From: Heloderma charlesbogerti
Lineage: Eukaryota > Chordata > Lepidosauria > Squamata > Helodermatidae
Reading direction: 5' to 3'
NCBI GenBank assembly: GCA_026122225.1
Contig: JANEZZ010000401.1
Coordinates: 248,001-312,000 of the forward strand
DNA: 64,000 nt
Numbering within the stretch: the first letter of the stretch is position 1; every line of letters begins with the position of its first letter. Positions 21,501-31,756 of this stretch are shown piece by piece. The notes below the pieces were generated by a model. It saw only the letters and a list, made by a program, of their open reading frames with translations. It ran no database searches and was not told the origin of the DNA. The translations under genes were made by a program, and so were the position numbers.

Positions 21501-21548
21501 TGCAGAGGACTGGATTTGGGGCCTCCTGCGTACCACTCAGCTGTAGAT

Positions 21549-21903
21549 CAGGGATGCAGAACTCCCATCCTAGGGGCCTAATCTAGCCCACAGAGATGCC
21601 TGGGGTTCTACGGGGTGGGGCTTGGTCTCAGATCAGAGATAACAGCATCAGTGCAGGCCAGCCCAGTCCATCTGTGCCACTTGCTTTCCACATTAGGACA
21701 AGTTACACACAAATGTGGGGTCTTTGCCACTTCTGGGAGTCCTCCGCCCAACATCAGCAGAGTCCTTTTTTCCAGGCTGAGGAGAGGCACAGAACTCCAT
21801 GCTTATCTCAGCACAGAGAATGCTGAAATGGGCAGGGGTGGGCAATGAAGTCAGTGGGTGTGGCAGTTTGCCCCCTACATCTCATTTCTGTTCTGCACCT
21901 CCT
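21549..21903. mobile_element. hAT-N1 MITE, diverged copy
   Basis: Starts CAGGGATGCAGAACT and ends near GTTCTGCACCTCCTG, the inverse of the start. The interior 'ctagcccacagagatgcct' resembles the complete copies. Confidence 0.55.
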
Positions 21904-21924
21904 GCTGTATACCCTACCCTAAAC

Positions 21925-22115
21925 ATATGAAGTTACCTTATACTTGGTTTATCATGGCCAATATTGTCTGCTTTGGCTGGGTTTACTGATCAGGTCTTGG
22001 GCAAAGAGAAATCTCTCCTAGCTGTGCTCCTGGAGATCCCATTCAACTGGTGATGTTGTTGATTGAACCTGGTACCTAGGACTGCAGCTTTACAACCTGA
22101 GTTAGGTTACTCGCC
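21925..22115 (-). mobile_element. tRNA-derived SINE (S1), diverged
   Basis: Reverse-strand order is visible: 'atatgaagttaccttatact' (3' end), 'ggccaatattgtctgctttg', then 'gattgaacctggtacct', the inverted B-box region of the tRNA-like head. Confidence 0.65.
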
Positions 22116-22139
22116 TGATTCCAGAGGAAACAGCTAGAA

Positions 22140-22345
22140 AACAACTCTTGGAGGAGAAGTCCTGTCAATGGCTACTAGTCCTGATGGCTTCATACTACCT
22201 CCAGTATCAGAGGCAGTCAGCCTATGTACACCAGTTGCTGGGGAACATGGGTGGGATGGTGTTGTTGCCACTGTGTAAACAGAATGCCAGACTAGGTGGA
22301 CCCTTGGTTTGATCCAGCAAGGATCTTCTAACGTTCTTAAAACAA
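22140..22345 (+). mobile_element. CR1/L3-like LINE tail
   Basis: 'ctactagtcctgatggcttc', 'gttgctggggaacatgggtg' and 'gtggacccttggtttgatcc' match the tail of the 6.0 kb copy. Confidence 0.75.
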
Positions 22346-22364
22346 CTGGAGTTGTTTTAAGACT

Positions 22365-22540
22365 TTGGGTCAGTCACAGACTCTCAGCCCAACCTACCTC
22401 ACAGGGTTGTTGTTGTGAGGACAAAATGGAGAAGAAATGGAAGGTTGCTGTGAGGATAAAATAGATAGGAAGATTATGTACGCTGCCTTGGGTCCTTGGA
22501 GGAAAAAAGGTGGGATAGAAATGCAATAAATAAACTCGAG
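22365..22540 (+). mobile_element. tRNA-derived SINE (S2), 3' part
   Basis: 'gggtcagtcacagactctca', 'caacctacctcacagggttg' and 'gggatagaaatgcaataaat' give the S2 body and tail. The tRNA-like head is missing or lost. Confidence 0.7.
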
Positions 22541-22544
22541 GGGT

Positions 22545-23288
22545 GGGTAAAATCTGCATGTTCTGAGTTTTCATGTGTATCTGCCCAGCTATTAATGCTT
22601 TTGACTCCCCAAATTGGACCTGCTGGTTCAATCTGTCAGAAGAATCAAAATGGAAAGAACAGTTGATATTGTGGTCTCTGTGGCTACCCTTCCTATTTTG
22701 AAATGTCCCCTTAACCACAGGCCGATTCCTTTATTATTTTCAAATAGTACAAACTTTCCTCTCCCCCGTTGTTGAACTCTGGTTTATCAACAGACTTAAT
22801 CCTGCCATTTGGTCTTTGGGGATGCCCCAAACTCCGGTGAAGTAGTATGAAACAGTTGAGCTGAAGTCTAGAGTATGAAATCCAGGTGAGAGGAGATGCC
22901 AGAGGGAAAAGGAGAGGAAGGGTGAGGGAGAAAACAGGATCAACCAATTAACTGTGTAAGATCTAATCTCTGTCAACAACGTTGATGGTTCCATTTATTT
23001 AAATAAGGTTCAGCTGCTCTGAAGCAGTTTTTCTGAAAAGTGAGTTGCGGGTGCTTTGTTATGGGCATTTGGAATATGGGAAGGTGTGAGAAGGTCTCTC
23101 CTTGCCTCACAGAAGTTTTATGAGTGTAGGTCCCAAAAGAATTTCTGAGGCAGGTTAATAGATTTTAAAATACTCCTGGTTGCTTGTGACGGAGTAAGAA
23201 TCACCTCCAGCAGACCAGTTTAGGAAGAGTGGGTCGTCCCCGTCCCCCCCGCCGCCCATGCCCTCTCTCTTGTGTCCCTTTTGAATAT
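22545..23288. other. Spacer, no gene seen
   Basis: Mixed-composition sequence. No recognised repeat and no supported exon. Confidence 0.25.
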
Positions 23289-23322
23289 CAATAAAAACTG
23301 TTAGCAGTTAAAAAAAAAAAAT
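23289..23322 (+). terminator. Polyadenylation-like signal followed by A-run
   Basis: AATAAA at 23,290-23,295 is followed 14 bases later by a run of about 12 A. A genomic A-run at the usual cleavage distance looks like the 3' end of a retroposed polyadenylated RNA. The upstream sequence is not recognisable as a known mRNA, so the parent is unknown. Confidence 0.35.
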
Positions 23323-24777
23323 TGTGGGCTAGTGACTTATTTGGAAGGCGTTTTTTATTATTCCCACTTTACAGATGGAAATGAGGCTGAAAGATGACTG
23401 AATTGCCCCCAAAGCCATCAACTGTGAAAGCTTTTTGGTGTGTGTGAAGGGAGGGGTTGACTGAGCTGGGACGCTGACCTATACCTCCTAGTTTCAATGG
23501 ATCATGCTGCAAACTTTCACCCCTTCCCAGAATTAGTTCAGCACGGTGCTTCTGTTCAACTCTTGTTCAGCAGTTCCAAAACCAATGAATTGTTTTTAAT
23601 TGCAGGTGTAGAAATGTTGCTTTGGGGCCAGCAAGTCTCTTCCCCCCAGCCACCACCTTCTTCACTCTCTCATCCTCTCATATATACAGACATATTTATT
23701 CAACATAGGTTGGCTCATCTTCTCCTTGTCATTCAAAGCAAGCTTTTCTGCTGCCTCAGCATCCCTGTGAACAGGTTATGCTAAGCAGTTTCACTTAAGA
23801 GTCAAGCAGCCCCTTACGTTTTATAGCCGAGGGTGCTAATTCCCCATGAAGAAATAATAGTCTTTAAATGGTTGGATTTTTTTTTAAAAAAATCTTTTTT
23901 TGTTTAAAGTACTTACATACCACTCCTCAACCCCAGTGGCTTACAATCAGTTAAACAAGATGTCCCCTGCCCACCGGTGCACAATCTAGGTCTTAGGCAC
24001 ACAACACACAAGGAAAAACAAATGAGGCGGGAAGGGGGGGGGGAAGCAAGTCTTTCCCCCTCTCATCTCCCTCAGTATGGCCTGCTAGAATGGGTGCTAG
24101 TGGTGACAGTTGAGGGAGGAGGAACCTTCAGGAGGGATAGTACATCTTCAAAAATTGTATGGGTTGTTTGTTATAGTAATGATGAATTATTGTATATTGA
24201 TAGGCATATATGTTGATAGGCATTCTTGTTTTTGTATTGCAGTTCTTGTGTTGTGAGCTGCTTTGGACACAATGTGTGGAAAAGTGACATATAAATTAAA
24301 GTGGTGGCGGCGGCAATGATGAATTAAGCCAACATGTTGGGTGCATCTGTTGTTCTGTGCCCCTCGGCAGGGAGACCCTGTGCAGTATTGATCCAGCTTT
24401 CTCTGCTCCAGGCTGGGGTGCCAAGCTGGAGGGAGAGTAAGGTTGCACCAGGACTCCCGGATGTAGTCAGCACTATAGCTTACAGATGCAGAGGAATCCC
24501 AGAAGCAAAGAGGTTCTACCTTTGCTAAGCAGAGTAGATTACTGGGCTAGATAGGCAAAGAGTTTGATGTGGTATAAGTCAGGTTCCTAGCTCTGCTTTT
24601 CTCATGAAGGACAATTATTTATTTGTATACTTGATTAAATGTGCATGGTGCTTTACAAAGTGTGGGAGAATATATAGCAGGCTCAAGCTGCTTACAGTCA
24701 AGAATTCTATACTTGGGGAGACTACAAAGGAAAGAGGGAATGGAGGCAGGATTGACAAGGGAAGAATAATCTTAGGC
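23323..24777. other. Spacer with LINE/SINE tail fragments
   Basis: 'cttacataccactcctcaac' at about 23,910 and 'gttgtgagctgctttggaca' at about 24,250 are tail-type fragments. 'gtacttgattaaatgtgcatg' near 24,625 resembles another. S1-like words occur near 24,480-24,600. No gene is supported. Confidence 0.3.
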
Positions 24778-24815
24778 AAGCTCCAGATGTTTGGGACTAC
24801 AACTCCCATATTGAC
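24778..24815. repeat. FB1 half-element
   Basis: CTCCAGATGTTTGGGACTAC followed by AACTCCCATA is one arm only. Confidence 0.5.
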
Positions 24816-25913
24816 ATACTCGGGGGCAGTGGAGGCTGATGGCTCCAATGTCAATGGGGCAGTGAACCCGCTCCAGGTTTCAGTGAGAACTCTAAAGGAG
24901 CTATCCAAGGTGCTTCAGCTCAAAGTTCTGGTTGGTTCTGATTGAAACCTGGAGCGGAGCCACCACCCCACTGACATCGGAGCCACCAGCCCCCACTTAG
25001 GGAATCCCTCAGGTATGCATAAGTATATGTGTATTTTAAAGAAATGGCTTAAAAGATTCCCCTCTCTTCCTACTAATGCACATGTCCACACACTCAGCCC
25101 GACAGCATCTTGTATGTCCCCAAGCTGTATGGAAGGTTGAAGTGACAATTGGGGGTGGGGGGATAAGCAAACTGGATGTTGGGAGTAGAGAAGAGATTGG
25201 CTTGCTGAAGCCCCCATAGTAACTTAAAGCAAGCATCCTGGAGAAGGAAGAACTAGGGTTGAGGGGATTTGTGTGCCATGGCATTAAAAGAATTATCCCC
25301 TCCCTGCACTATACCTGGATGTTTCGGGAGGAAGGAAAAGAAAAAGGACCCTTTTCCCTTTCCCACTTGCCAAGCCCCCCTGCACTGGTATATAGTTATA
25401 AAAAGCTCAGGTTTGGGGGCTACCAATCCAACCTGAGTCTTCTAGTGTTATACTGCACAGCAGGGGAAGGGCAGAATTGGAGGTGAGGTTCTGCCTGACC
25501 TCCTGAACCTCCCTGCAGCCTGAGTAGCATGCTACAAGGCTCCTGTTCCAGGCTTGCTGGATCCTGAAACAGGAGCACTCCTTTTGTGGGGTCAGGATAT
25601 ATTACTGTGTTTTGTTGAAAGTCCCACTTGCTTTAACCAATGCTAACCCCTCTTTCTCCACCACTTGATGCATGACATACTTTATGGATGGTCCCTATGT
25701 ACAAGTCTCTACTTACATTTTCAGCCTTCCATCTGTGTGCTGTTGCTACTTTCACCATGCTTCAACCAAGATATTCCTGTGTACCAGTTATGGAATATTC
25801 TGGCCTCAGGCAGAGATGGTTATTCCTCATATGGCTCACCAGATGCACAGGTTTACCTTAAATGGCCCTCCCCCCACCCACGCCAATCAAAATGGCACAC
25901 AACTTCTGGCCAT
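24816..25913. other. Spacer, no gene seen
   Basis: No repeat family is recognised in most of this interval. Short ORFs on both strands show no domain or splice context. Confidence 0.25.
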
Positions 25914-26244
25914 AGTTGTTGTTGTTCAGTTGTTGAGTCGTGTCCGACTCTTCGTGACCGCATGGACCATAGCATGCCAGGCCTTCCTCCTGCGCAATCT
26001 CCCGGAGCGTGCTCAAGTCCATATTCATTGCATCAGGGATGCTATCCAGCCATCTCATCCTCTGCCATCCCCTTCTCCTTTTGCCTTCAATCTTTCCCAG
26101 CATCAGGGTCTTTTCCAGAGAGTTTTCTCTTCGCATTAGGTGGCCAAAGTATTTGAGCTTCAGCTTCAGTATCTGTCCTTCCAATGAGCAGTCAGGGTTG
26201 ATTTCCTTTAGGATTGACTGATTTGACCTCCTTGCAGTCCAGGC
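25914..26244 (-). mobile_element. BovB 3' fragment, about 330 bp
   Basis: From TTGTTGTTGTTCAG to the coding segment for 'WTARRSNQSILKEINPDCSL', where homology to the complete BovB stops. The frame is open over the homologous part except near the 3' end, where a short deletion changes the C-terminus. Confidence 0.9.
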
Positions 26245-26821
26245 CCCTTCTTTAAGGGCCTGTCTTGAGAGAACTCGTGTGTATGTGTGTGTGTGTGGAT
26301 GTGGACACATTAATATTCAAGAAAGTAGGTGATGTCATCCTTGCTATTTCTGTTGCTGCTGTCTTTAGCCATAACCTAAAGCGAAAACCATTCTGTATTT
26401 TTTTATTCGCATTCTATTAAGGCAGTCCGCTCAGCAGGCACGGTTTCTTCTTCGAAAGCTTTGAAATAATAGTAATAGCTGATGCTTGTGAAAATGCACG
26501 CTCATAAATCATGACTTGTGGCCGTACCTCAGCATTGGACAATAAGCTTAGTGTAGTTCATTCAGTCTGTTTCAGTTGAGACTGTCTCTTGTACACACAT
26601 TTGCAGAAGGCTCTCGAGTCTGTGCATGTGTATTTCCCCCTCTCCCATCTTGAATAAAATTGGTCATAATCAGTGTTTAGAAATAACCTGTAGGTTTCAT
26701 AGCTTTGTCACTGCACAGTATTGGTAACTAGCCTTTCATTCCGATAGCAGCTAGTCAGGGAGAGCTCCCACATACATGTGTGTGCACGCACGCACACAAG
26801 TACCCCTGCGGCAGGAGCACC
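26245..26821. other. Unique sequence with a short (TG)n run
   Basis: (TG)n lies at about 26,277-26,297. The rest (26,300-26,760) is not similar to other repeats in the window and has no coding frame. It is one of the few longer non-repetitive blocks. Confidence 0.3.
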
Positions 26822-27000
26822 AATGAACATATGAAGCTGCCTTACACTGAATCAGACTAGTGGTGCATCTTGCCAAGGATGATTTACTCAAATCAGAAAG
26901 GCCTCAGGAAGGTGGTCTTGCTCAGCTACCCTAAATTGAACCTTGAACCTTCTGCACAGAAAGCCCATGGTCTTCCAGAGCTATGGCTGCTCTCCATGAC
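26822..27000 (-). mobile_element. tRNA-derived SINE (S1)
   Basis: Begins on the + strand with 'gaacatatgaagctgcctta' and 'cactgaatcagac', and ends near 'ttgaaccttctgcacagaaa' and 'gagctatggctgc'. These are the inverted B-box and A-box of a tRNA-like head. Confidence 0.8.
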
Positions 27001-27269
27001 ATTGCCCTCAGTGAGGGAGGCTGTGGATGGGTTTAGCCTCTAATGCAAAAGGTATCTCCAGGTATAGTGTTTTGCCTTCCTTGCCATTCACTTTTCTAGG
27101 AGAAAATAAATCTTTGGGGTAGGATCTAGTCCTGCTTCTGGGGCCCCCAGTGGTTGCCTAACCCCAGATTCCTCAAAAGGGCTCCAGATCACTACCAAGA
27201 TGTAGTGTCAGTAACAGCTTCTGCCAGAGTTTACTCCTTGTGTGCCTGAGAAGATGAGGGTGTCTAGAA
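27001..27269. other. Spacer
   Basis: No feature recognised. Confidence 0.2.
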
Positions 27270-27405
27270 CAGGGATGGGGAACATGTGACTCTCCAGATG
27301 TTGTCAGACTGAAAATCCTATCATCCCTCACTACTGGATATGCTGGCAGGGCTGAAGGGAATTGCAGTCCAACAACATCAGGGTTACACGTTCCCCACCC
27401 ATGGT
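27270..27405. repeat. Fold-back element FB1
   Basis: 'gggatggggaacatgtgact' pairs inversely with 'cacgttccccacccatgg'. The arms carry 'ccagatgttgtcagactg' and 'gcagtccaacaacatc'. Confidence 0.75.
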
Positions 27406-27609
27406 CTAGAAGAACTCAGAAAACCTCTGTTGCTATTCATGTGGGTGAAAGTTAACACAGCCCTTTCCCTGTGTCTTGAAAGAGCTGGCCAAACTGCATA
27501 GTAAGGGGAGGCCTTTGCTATTCTCTCTGAGAAGCAAGGAGTTAAAGAGACCTTTGCCTGCTTCAATTCATGCTTGGCTTCGGAGGCAATCAGTGGCTGG
27601 AACAACTGT

Positions 27610-27618
27610 TGGTGTCTC
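27610..27618. repeat. Target-site duplication, right copy of BovB
   Basis: TGGTGTCTC is repeated exactly at 30,834-30,842 on the other side of the element, and three further bases agree at two positions. Confidence 0.75.
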
Positions 27619-30600
27619 CTTGTTGTTGTTCAGTCGTTTAGTCGTGTCCGACTCTTCGTGACCCCATGGACCATAGCACGCCAGGCCTTCCTGTCCTGCG
27701 CTCTCTCCCAGAGCGTGCTCAAGTTCATATTCATTGCATCCGTGATGCTATGTAGCCATCTCATCCTCTGCCGTCCCCTTCTCCTTTTGCCTTCAGTCTT
27801 TCCCAGCATCAGGGTCTTTTCCAGAGAGTTTTCTCTTCGCACTAGGTGGCCAAAATATTTGAGCTTCAGCTTCAGTATCTGTCCTTCCAATGAGCAGTCG
27901 GGGTTGATTTCCTTTAGGATTGATTGATTTGATCTCCTTGCAGTCCAGGGGACTCGTAAGAGTCTTCTCCAGCACCACAGTTCGAAAGCATCAATTCTTC
28001 GGCGCTCAGCCTTCCTTATAGTCCAGCTCTCACAGCCATACATTACTACTGGGAAAACCATAGCTTTGATTAGACGGACCTTTGTTGGCAAGGTGATGTC
28101 TCTGCTTCTGACTATGCTGTCTAGGTTTGCCATAGCTTTCGTCCCAAGGAGCAAACGACTTTTAATTTCATGGCTACAGTCACCGTCTGCGGTGATCTTG
28201 GAGCCCAAGAAAGTAAAATCTGTCACTGCTTCCATTTCTTCCCCTTCTATATGCCAGGAAGTGATAGGGCCAGATGCCATGATCTTAGTTTTTTTAATGT
28301 TGAGTTTCAAACCAGCTTTTGCACTGTCCTCTTTCACCCTCAACAAGAGGCTCTTGAGATCCTCTTCGCTTTCTGCCATTAGGGTGGTATCATCTGCATA
28401 TCGGAGGTTGTTGATAATTCTCCCAGCAATCTTAATTCCGACCTCTGATTCATCCAACCCGGCATTTCTCATGATGTACTCTGCATATAAGTTAAATAAG
28501 CAGGGTGACAATATGAAGCCTTGTCGTACTCCTTTTCCAATTTGGAACCACTCGGTTGTTCCAGGTCTGGTTCTTATTGTTGCTTCTTGACCCTTGTACA
28601 GGTTTCTCAGGAGACAGGTAAGGTGGTCTGGTACTCCCATCTCTTTAAGAATTTGCCACAGTTTGTTGTGATCCACACAATCAAAGGCTTTAGCGTAGTC
28701 AATAAAGCAGAAATAGACATTTTTCTGGAATGCTCTTGCTTTCGCCATGATGCAGCGAATGTTGGCGATTTGATCTCTAGTTCCTCTGCCTCTTCGAAAC
28801 CCAGCTTGTACTTCCGGTAGTTCTCGGTTCGCATACTGCTGAAGCCTAGCTTGTAGGATTTTGAGCATCACCTTGCTGGCATGTGAAATGAGCGCAATTG
28901 TGCGGTAGTTTGAACACTCTTTGGCGTTGCCCTTCTTTGGAATTGGAATGTAAACTGACCTTTTCCAGTCTTGCGGCCATTGTTGAGTGTTCCAAATTTG
29001 TTGGCATATTGAATGCAGCACTTTAACAGCATCATCTTTTAGGATTTTAAACAGCTCAGCTGGAAGACTGTCATCTCCGCTAGCTTTGTTGTTACTAATG
29101 CTTCCTAAGGCCCACTTGACTTCACTCTCGAGGATGTCCGGCTCAAGTTCAGTGACCGCACTATCATGGCTATCAGGGACATTCAGATCTTTCCTGTATA
29201 GTTCTTCTGTGTATTCTTGCCACCTCTTCTTAATCTCATCTGCTTCTGTTAGGTCCCTGCCTTCTTTATCCTTTATCATGCCCGTCTTTGCACAAAACGT
29301 TCCCTTGAGATCTCCCATTTTCTTGAAGAGATCTCTAGTCTTTCCCATTCTGTTGTTTTCCTCGATTTCTTTGCATTGTTCATTTAAGAAGGCCTTCTTG
29401 TCTCTCCTTGCTATTCTCTGGAACTCTGCATTCATTTGGATATATCTTCCCCTTTCTCCCTTGCTTTTCGCTTCCCTTCTTTCTTCAGCTACTTGTAAAG
29501 CCTCCTCAGACAGCCACTTGGCTTTCTTGCATTTCTTTTTCTTTGGGATGGAGTTTGTTGCTGCCTCCTGAACAACGTGACGGACGTCCGTCCATAGTTC
29601 CTCAGGCACTCTGTCTATCAGGTCTAATCCCTGAAATCTATTCCTCACCTCCACTGTATATTCATGAGGGATATGATTTAGGTCATACCTGAATCGTTTA
29701 GTGGTTTTCCCTACGTTCTTCAATTTAAGCCGAAATTTTGCAAGAAGCAGCTCATGATCTGAGCCACAGTCAGCTCCAGGTCTTGTTTTTACTGACTGTA
29801 TGGAGCTTCTCCATCTTTGGCTGCAAAGGACATAATCAATCTGATTTCGATATTGACCATCTGGTGATGTCCATGTGTAGAGTCGTCTCTTGTGCTGTTG
29901 GAAAAGAGTGTTTGCTATGATCAGCGTGTTCTCTTGGCAAAACTCTATTAGCTTTTGTCCTGCTTCATTTTGTACACCAAGGCCATGCCTGCCTGTTATC
30001 CCGGTGATTTCTTGACTTCCTACTTTAGCATTCCAATCCCCTATGATGAAGAGGACATCTTTGTTTGGTGTTAGTTCTAGAAGGTGTTGTAGGTCTTCAT
30101 AGAACCGATCAACCTCAGCTTCTTCGGCATCAGTGGTTGGGGCATAGACTTGAATTACTGTGATGTTGAATGGTTTGCCTTGGATTCGTACTGAGATCAT
30201 TCTATCATTTTTAAGATTGTACCCCAGTACTGCTTTTCCCACCCTTTTGTTGACTATGAGTGCTACTCCATTTCTTCTAAGGGATTCTTGCCCACAATAG
30301 TAGATATGATGGTCACCTGAATTAAATTCGCCCATGCCTGTCCATTTTAGTTCACTGATTCCCAAGATGTTGATGTTCAGTCTTGCCATCTCATGTTTGA
30401 CCACCTCCAGCTTACCTTGATTCATTGATCTGACATTCCAGGTTCCTAAACAATATTGTTTTTTACAGCATCGGATTTTCTTTTCACCACCAGACACATC
30501 CACAGCTGAGTGTCCTTTTGGCTTTGGCCCAGCCGCTTCACTCTTTCTGGCGCTACTTGGAAATTCCCTCTGCTCTTCCCCAGTAGTATATTGGACACCT

Positions 30601-30833
30601 TCCAACCTGAGGGGCTCATCTTCCGGCATCATCTCTTTTAGCCTTGTAATACTTTCCATGGGGTTTTCTTGGCAAGAATACTGGAGTGGGTTGCCATTTC
30701 CTTCTCCAGTGGACCACATTTTGTCAGAACTCTCCACCATGACCTGTCCGTCTTGGGTGGCCCTGCACGGCATAGCTTAGCACTGAGTTACGCAAGCCCC
30801 TTCGCCACAACAAGGCAGTGATCCACGAAGGGG
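27619..30833 (-). mobile_element. Full-length BovB LINE with target-site duplication
   Basis: About 3.2 kb bounded by TGGTGTCTC direct repeats. The 3' end, left on the + strand, has a short (AAC)n tail in reverse (TTGTTGTTGTTCAG). The 5' leader before the ORF is only about 60 bases. A single ORF fills almost the whole element. BovB is an RTE-clade non-LTR retrotransposon famous for transfer between squamates and ruminants. The presence of the 5' end, an exact duplication and an uninterrupted ORF make this the best-preserved mobile element in the window. Confidence 0.95.
27630..30773 (-). CDS. BovB ORF2: AP-type endonuclease and reverse transcriptase
   Basis: An uninterrupted 1047-residue ORF for the replication enzyme of a BovB (RTE) retrotransposon, which nicks target DNA and copies the element RNA from the nick. 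Residues 1-100 are a low-complexity leader. The apurinic-type endonuclease spans about 105-345: LGTWNVR (Asn113), GISELKW (Glu141), FIIGDWNAKVG (Asp246, Asn248) and GSDHELL (Asp339, His340). A Lys-rich linker (410-420) precedes the reverse transcriptase at about 600-860, with IPIPKKG, IDYAKAFDCVD (Asp692), GVRQGFILSP and RYADD (792-795). The C-terminal region holds LRVPWTARRS and ends SRTRLND. All catalytic residues I can place are present. One possible weakness is Phe753 in GVRQGFILSP, where the divergent copy at 20.1 kb has Cys. Coding competence is seen, and activity is inferred. Confidence 0.95.
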   Translation of the reverse strand: MPCRATQDGQVMVESSDKMWSTGEGNGNPLQYSCQENPMESITRLKEMMPEDEPLRLEGVQYTTGEEQREFPSSARKSEAAGPKPKGHSAVDVSGGEKKIRCCKKQYCLGTWNVRSMNQGKLEVVKHEMARLNINILGISELKWTGMGEFNSGDHHIYYCGQESLRRNGVALIVNKRVGKAVLGYNLKNDRMISVRIQGKPFNITVIQVYAPTTDAEEAEVDRFYEDLQHLLELTPNKDVLFIIGDWNAKVGSQEITGITGRHGLGVQNEAGQKLIEFCQENTLIIANTLFQQHKRRLYTWTSPDGQYRNQIDYVLCSQRWRSSIQSVKTRPGADCGSDHELLLAKFRLKLKNVGKTTKRFRYDLNHIPHEYTVEVRNRFQGLDLIDRVPEELWTDVRHVVQEAATNSIPKKKKCKKAKWLSEEALQVAEERREAKSKGERGRYIQMNAEFQRIARRDKKAFLNEQCKEIEENNRMGKTRDLFKKMGDLKGTFCAKTGMIKDKEGRDLTEADEIKKRWQEYTEELYRKDLNVPDSHDSAVTELEPDILESEVKWALGSISNNKASGDDSLPAELFKILKDDAVKVLHSICQQIWNTQQWPQDWKRSVYIPIPKKGNAKECSNYRTIALISHASKVMLKILQARLQQYANRELPEVQAGFRRGRGTRDQIANIRCIMAKARAFQKNVYFCFIDYAKAFDCVDHNKLWQILKEMGVPDHLTCLLRNLYKGQEATIRTRPGTTEWFQIGKGVRQGFILSPCLFNLYAEYIMRNAGLDESEVGIKIAGRIINNLRYADDTTLMAESEEDLKSLLLRVKEDSAKAGLKLNIKKTKIMASGPITSWHIEGEEMEAVTDFTFLGSKITADGDCSHEIKSRLLLGTKAMANLDSIVRSRDITLPTKVRLIKAMVFPVVMYGCESWTIRKAERRRIDAFELWCWRRLLRVPWTARRSNQSILKEINPDCSLEGQILKLKLKYFGHLVRRENSLEKTLMLGKTEGKRRRGRQRMRWLHSITDAMNMNLSTLWERAQDRKAWRAMVHGVTKSRTRLND

Positions 30834-30842
30834 TGGTGTCTC
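30834..30842. repeat. Target-site duplication, left copy of BovB
   Basis: TGGTGTCTC, identical to 27,610-27,618. It defines the 5' boundary of the BovB at 30,833. Confidence 0.75.
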
Positions 30843-31017
30843 TTTAGCCCTTCCTCAAATTCAAAATATAGGTGAAGATGATCAGTTGCCTTCTAGGATC
30901 CAGCATTTAACTATCTCTCTGCCATACATTGTCTGACAATCTTACAGCCTCATGAAATCCAGGGGTTGCACTGATAATGACTCCAGTTACTATTTTTCTG
31001 TTTTGGTCACCCATCCC

Positions 31018-31245
31018 TAAACTTGGCTTTCGATGGTCTGGTTTGCAGGTAATGCTAAGCCATGGTTTGGTTTATTGAAATCTGGCCTGTTGTGTCCAAC
31101 CCCAACAAACCACAGTTTGTTAACCAGTTGCATACCACAAACAGAAGCCATGGTTTGCTGCTGTTTTGGGAAGTCTGGCTTATTTAAACCATGGATTGTG
31201 GTGTCTGAACCCAGAACACTATGTGTGAACCAGGCCAATCTGTGT
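31018..31245. repeat. Fold-back-like element with CCATGGTTTG words
   Basis: Contains several inverted copies of a CCATGGTTTG/CAAACCACAG theme, e.g. 'aagccatggtttggttta', 'caacaaaccacagtttgtta' and 'taaaccatggattgtggtgt'. It is similar in style to FB3. Confidence 0.5.
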
Positions 31246-31315
31246 GTACACTGCATCCCTCTGACTAAAAAGGCATAGACTGGACAATGCCTTCAGTAGC
31301 ACATGTTCATGACAT

Positions 31316-31430
31316 GTCATAGAATCACAGAATAATAGGGTGGGAAGGGGCCTATAAGACCATTGAGTCCAATCCTCTGCTCAATGCAGGAATCCAAGTC
31401 AATATATAGGACATCTTCCTGTTAAAAACT
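31316..31430 (-). mobile_element. CR1 LINE 3' terminus
   Basis: 'catagaatcacagaataata', 'gggaaggggcctataagacc' and 'gagtccaatcctctgctc' are the inverted CR1 end with its octamer-like repeats. Confidence 0.85.
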
Positions 31431-31629
31431 TCAGCTTCAATGTTCTTCTAGCTGAACAGTTTTCTTAAAAAAAAAAAAGCCTACCTCTGTTCCATTTCCT
31501 AGGTGAAAAGACTGCAGAATCGCCCTTTCCCTCTGGACCCGCTTTGCTATTGCCAGCCCACAGGGGAATGTAATTAGTGTAACACAGCTGATGCCCTCTT
31601 GTCTTCAAACATGGTGTCTCCTTCAGGCA

Positions 31630-31755
31630 GTCTTCCCCAACCTGGTGCCCTGCAGAGGTGTTGGACTACAACTCCCATAATCCTGCTAGCTGGCTGGGAA
31701 TTATGGGAGTTGTAGTTCAACATCTCCGCAGGGACCCAGGGTGGGGAAGCCTGAC
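31630..31755. repeat. Fold-back element FB1
   Basis: TTGGACTACAACTCCCATAA pairs with TTATGGGAGTTGTAGTTCAA around 'tcctgctagctggctggga'. The outer CTTCCCCAACCTGG and GGGTGGGGAAG also pair. Confidence 0.85.
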
Positions 31756-31756
31756 T

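Noticed and set aside
27574..29692. Plus strand ORFs up to 194 codons across the BovB element
   Set aside because: They are antisense shadows of the intact BovB ORF.
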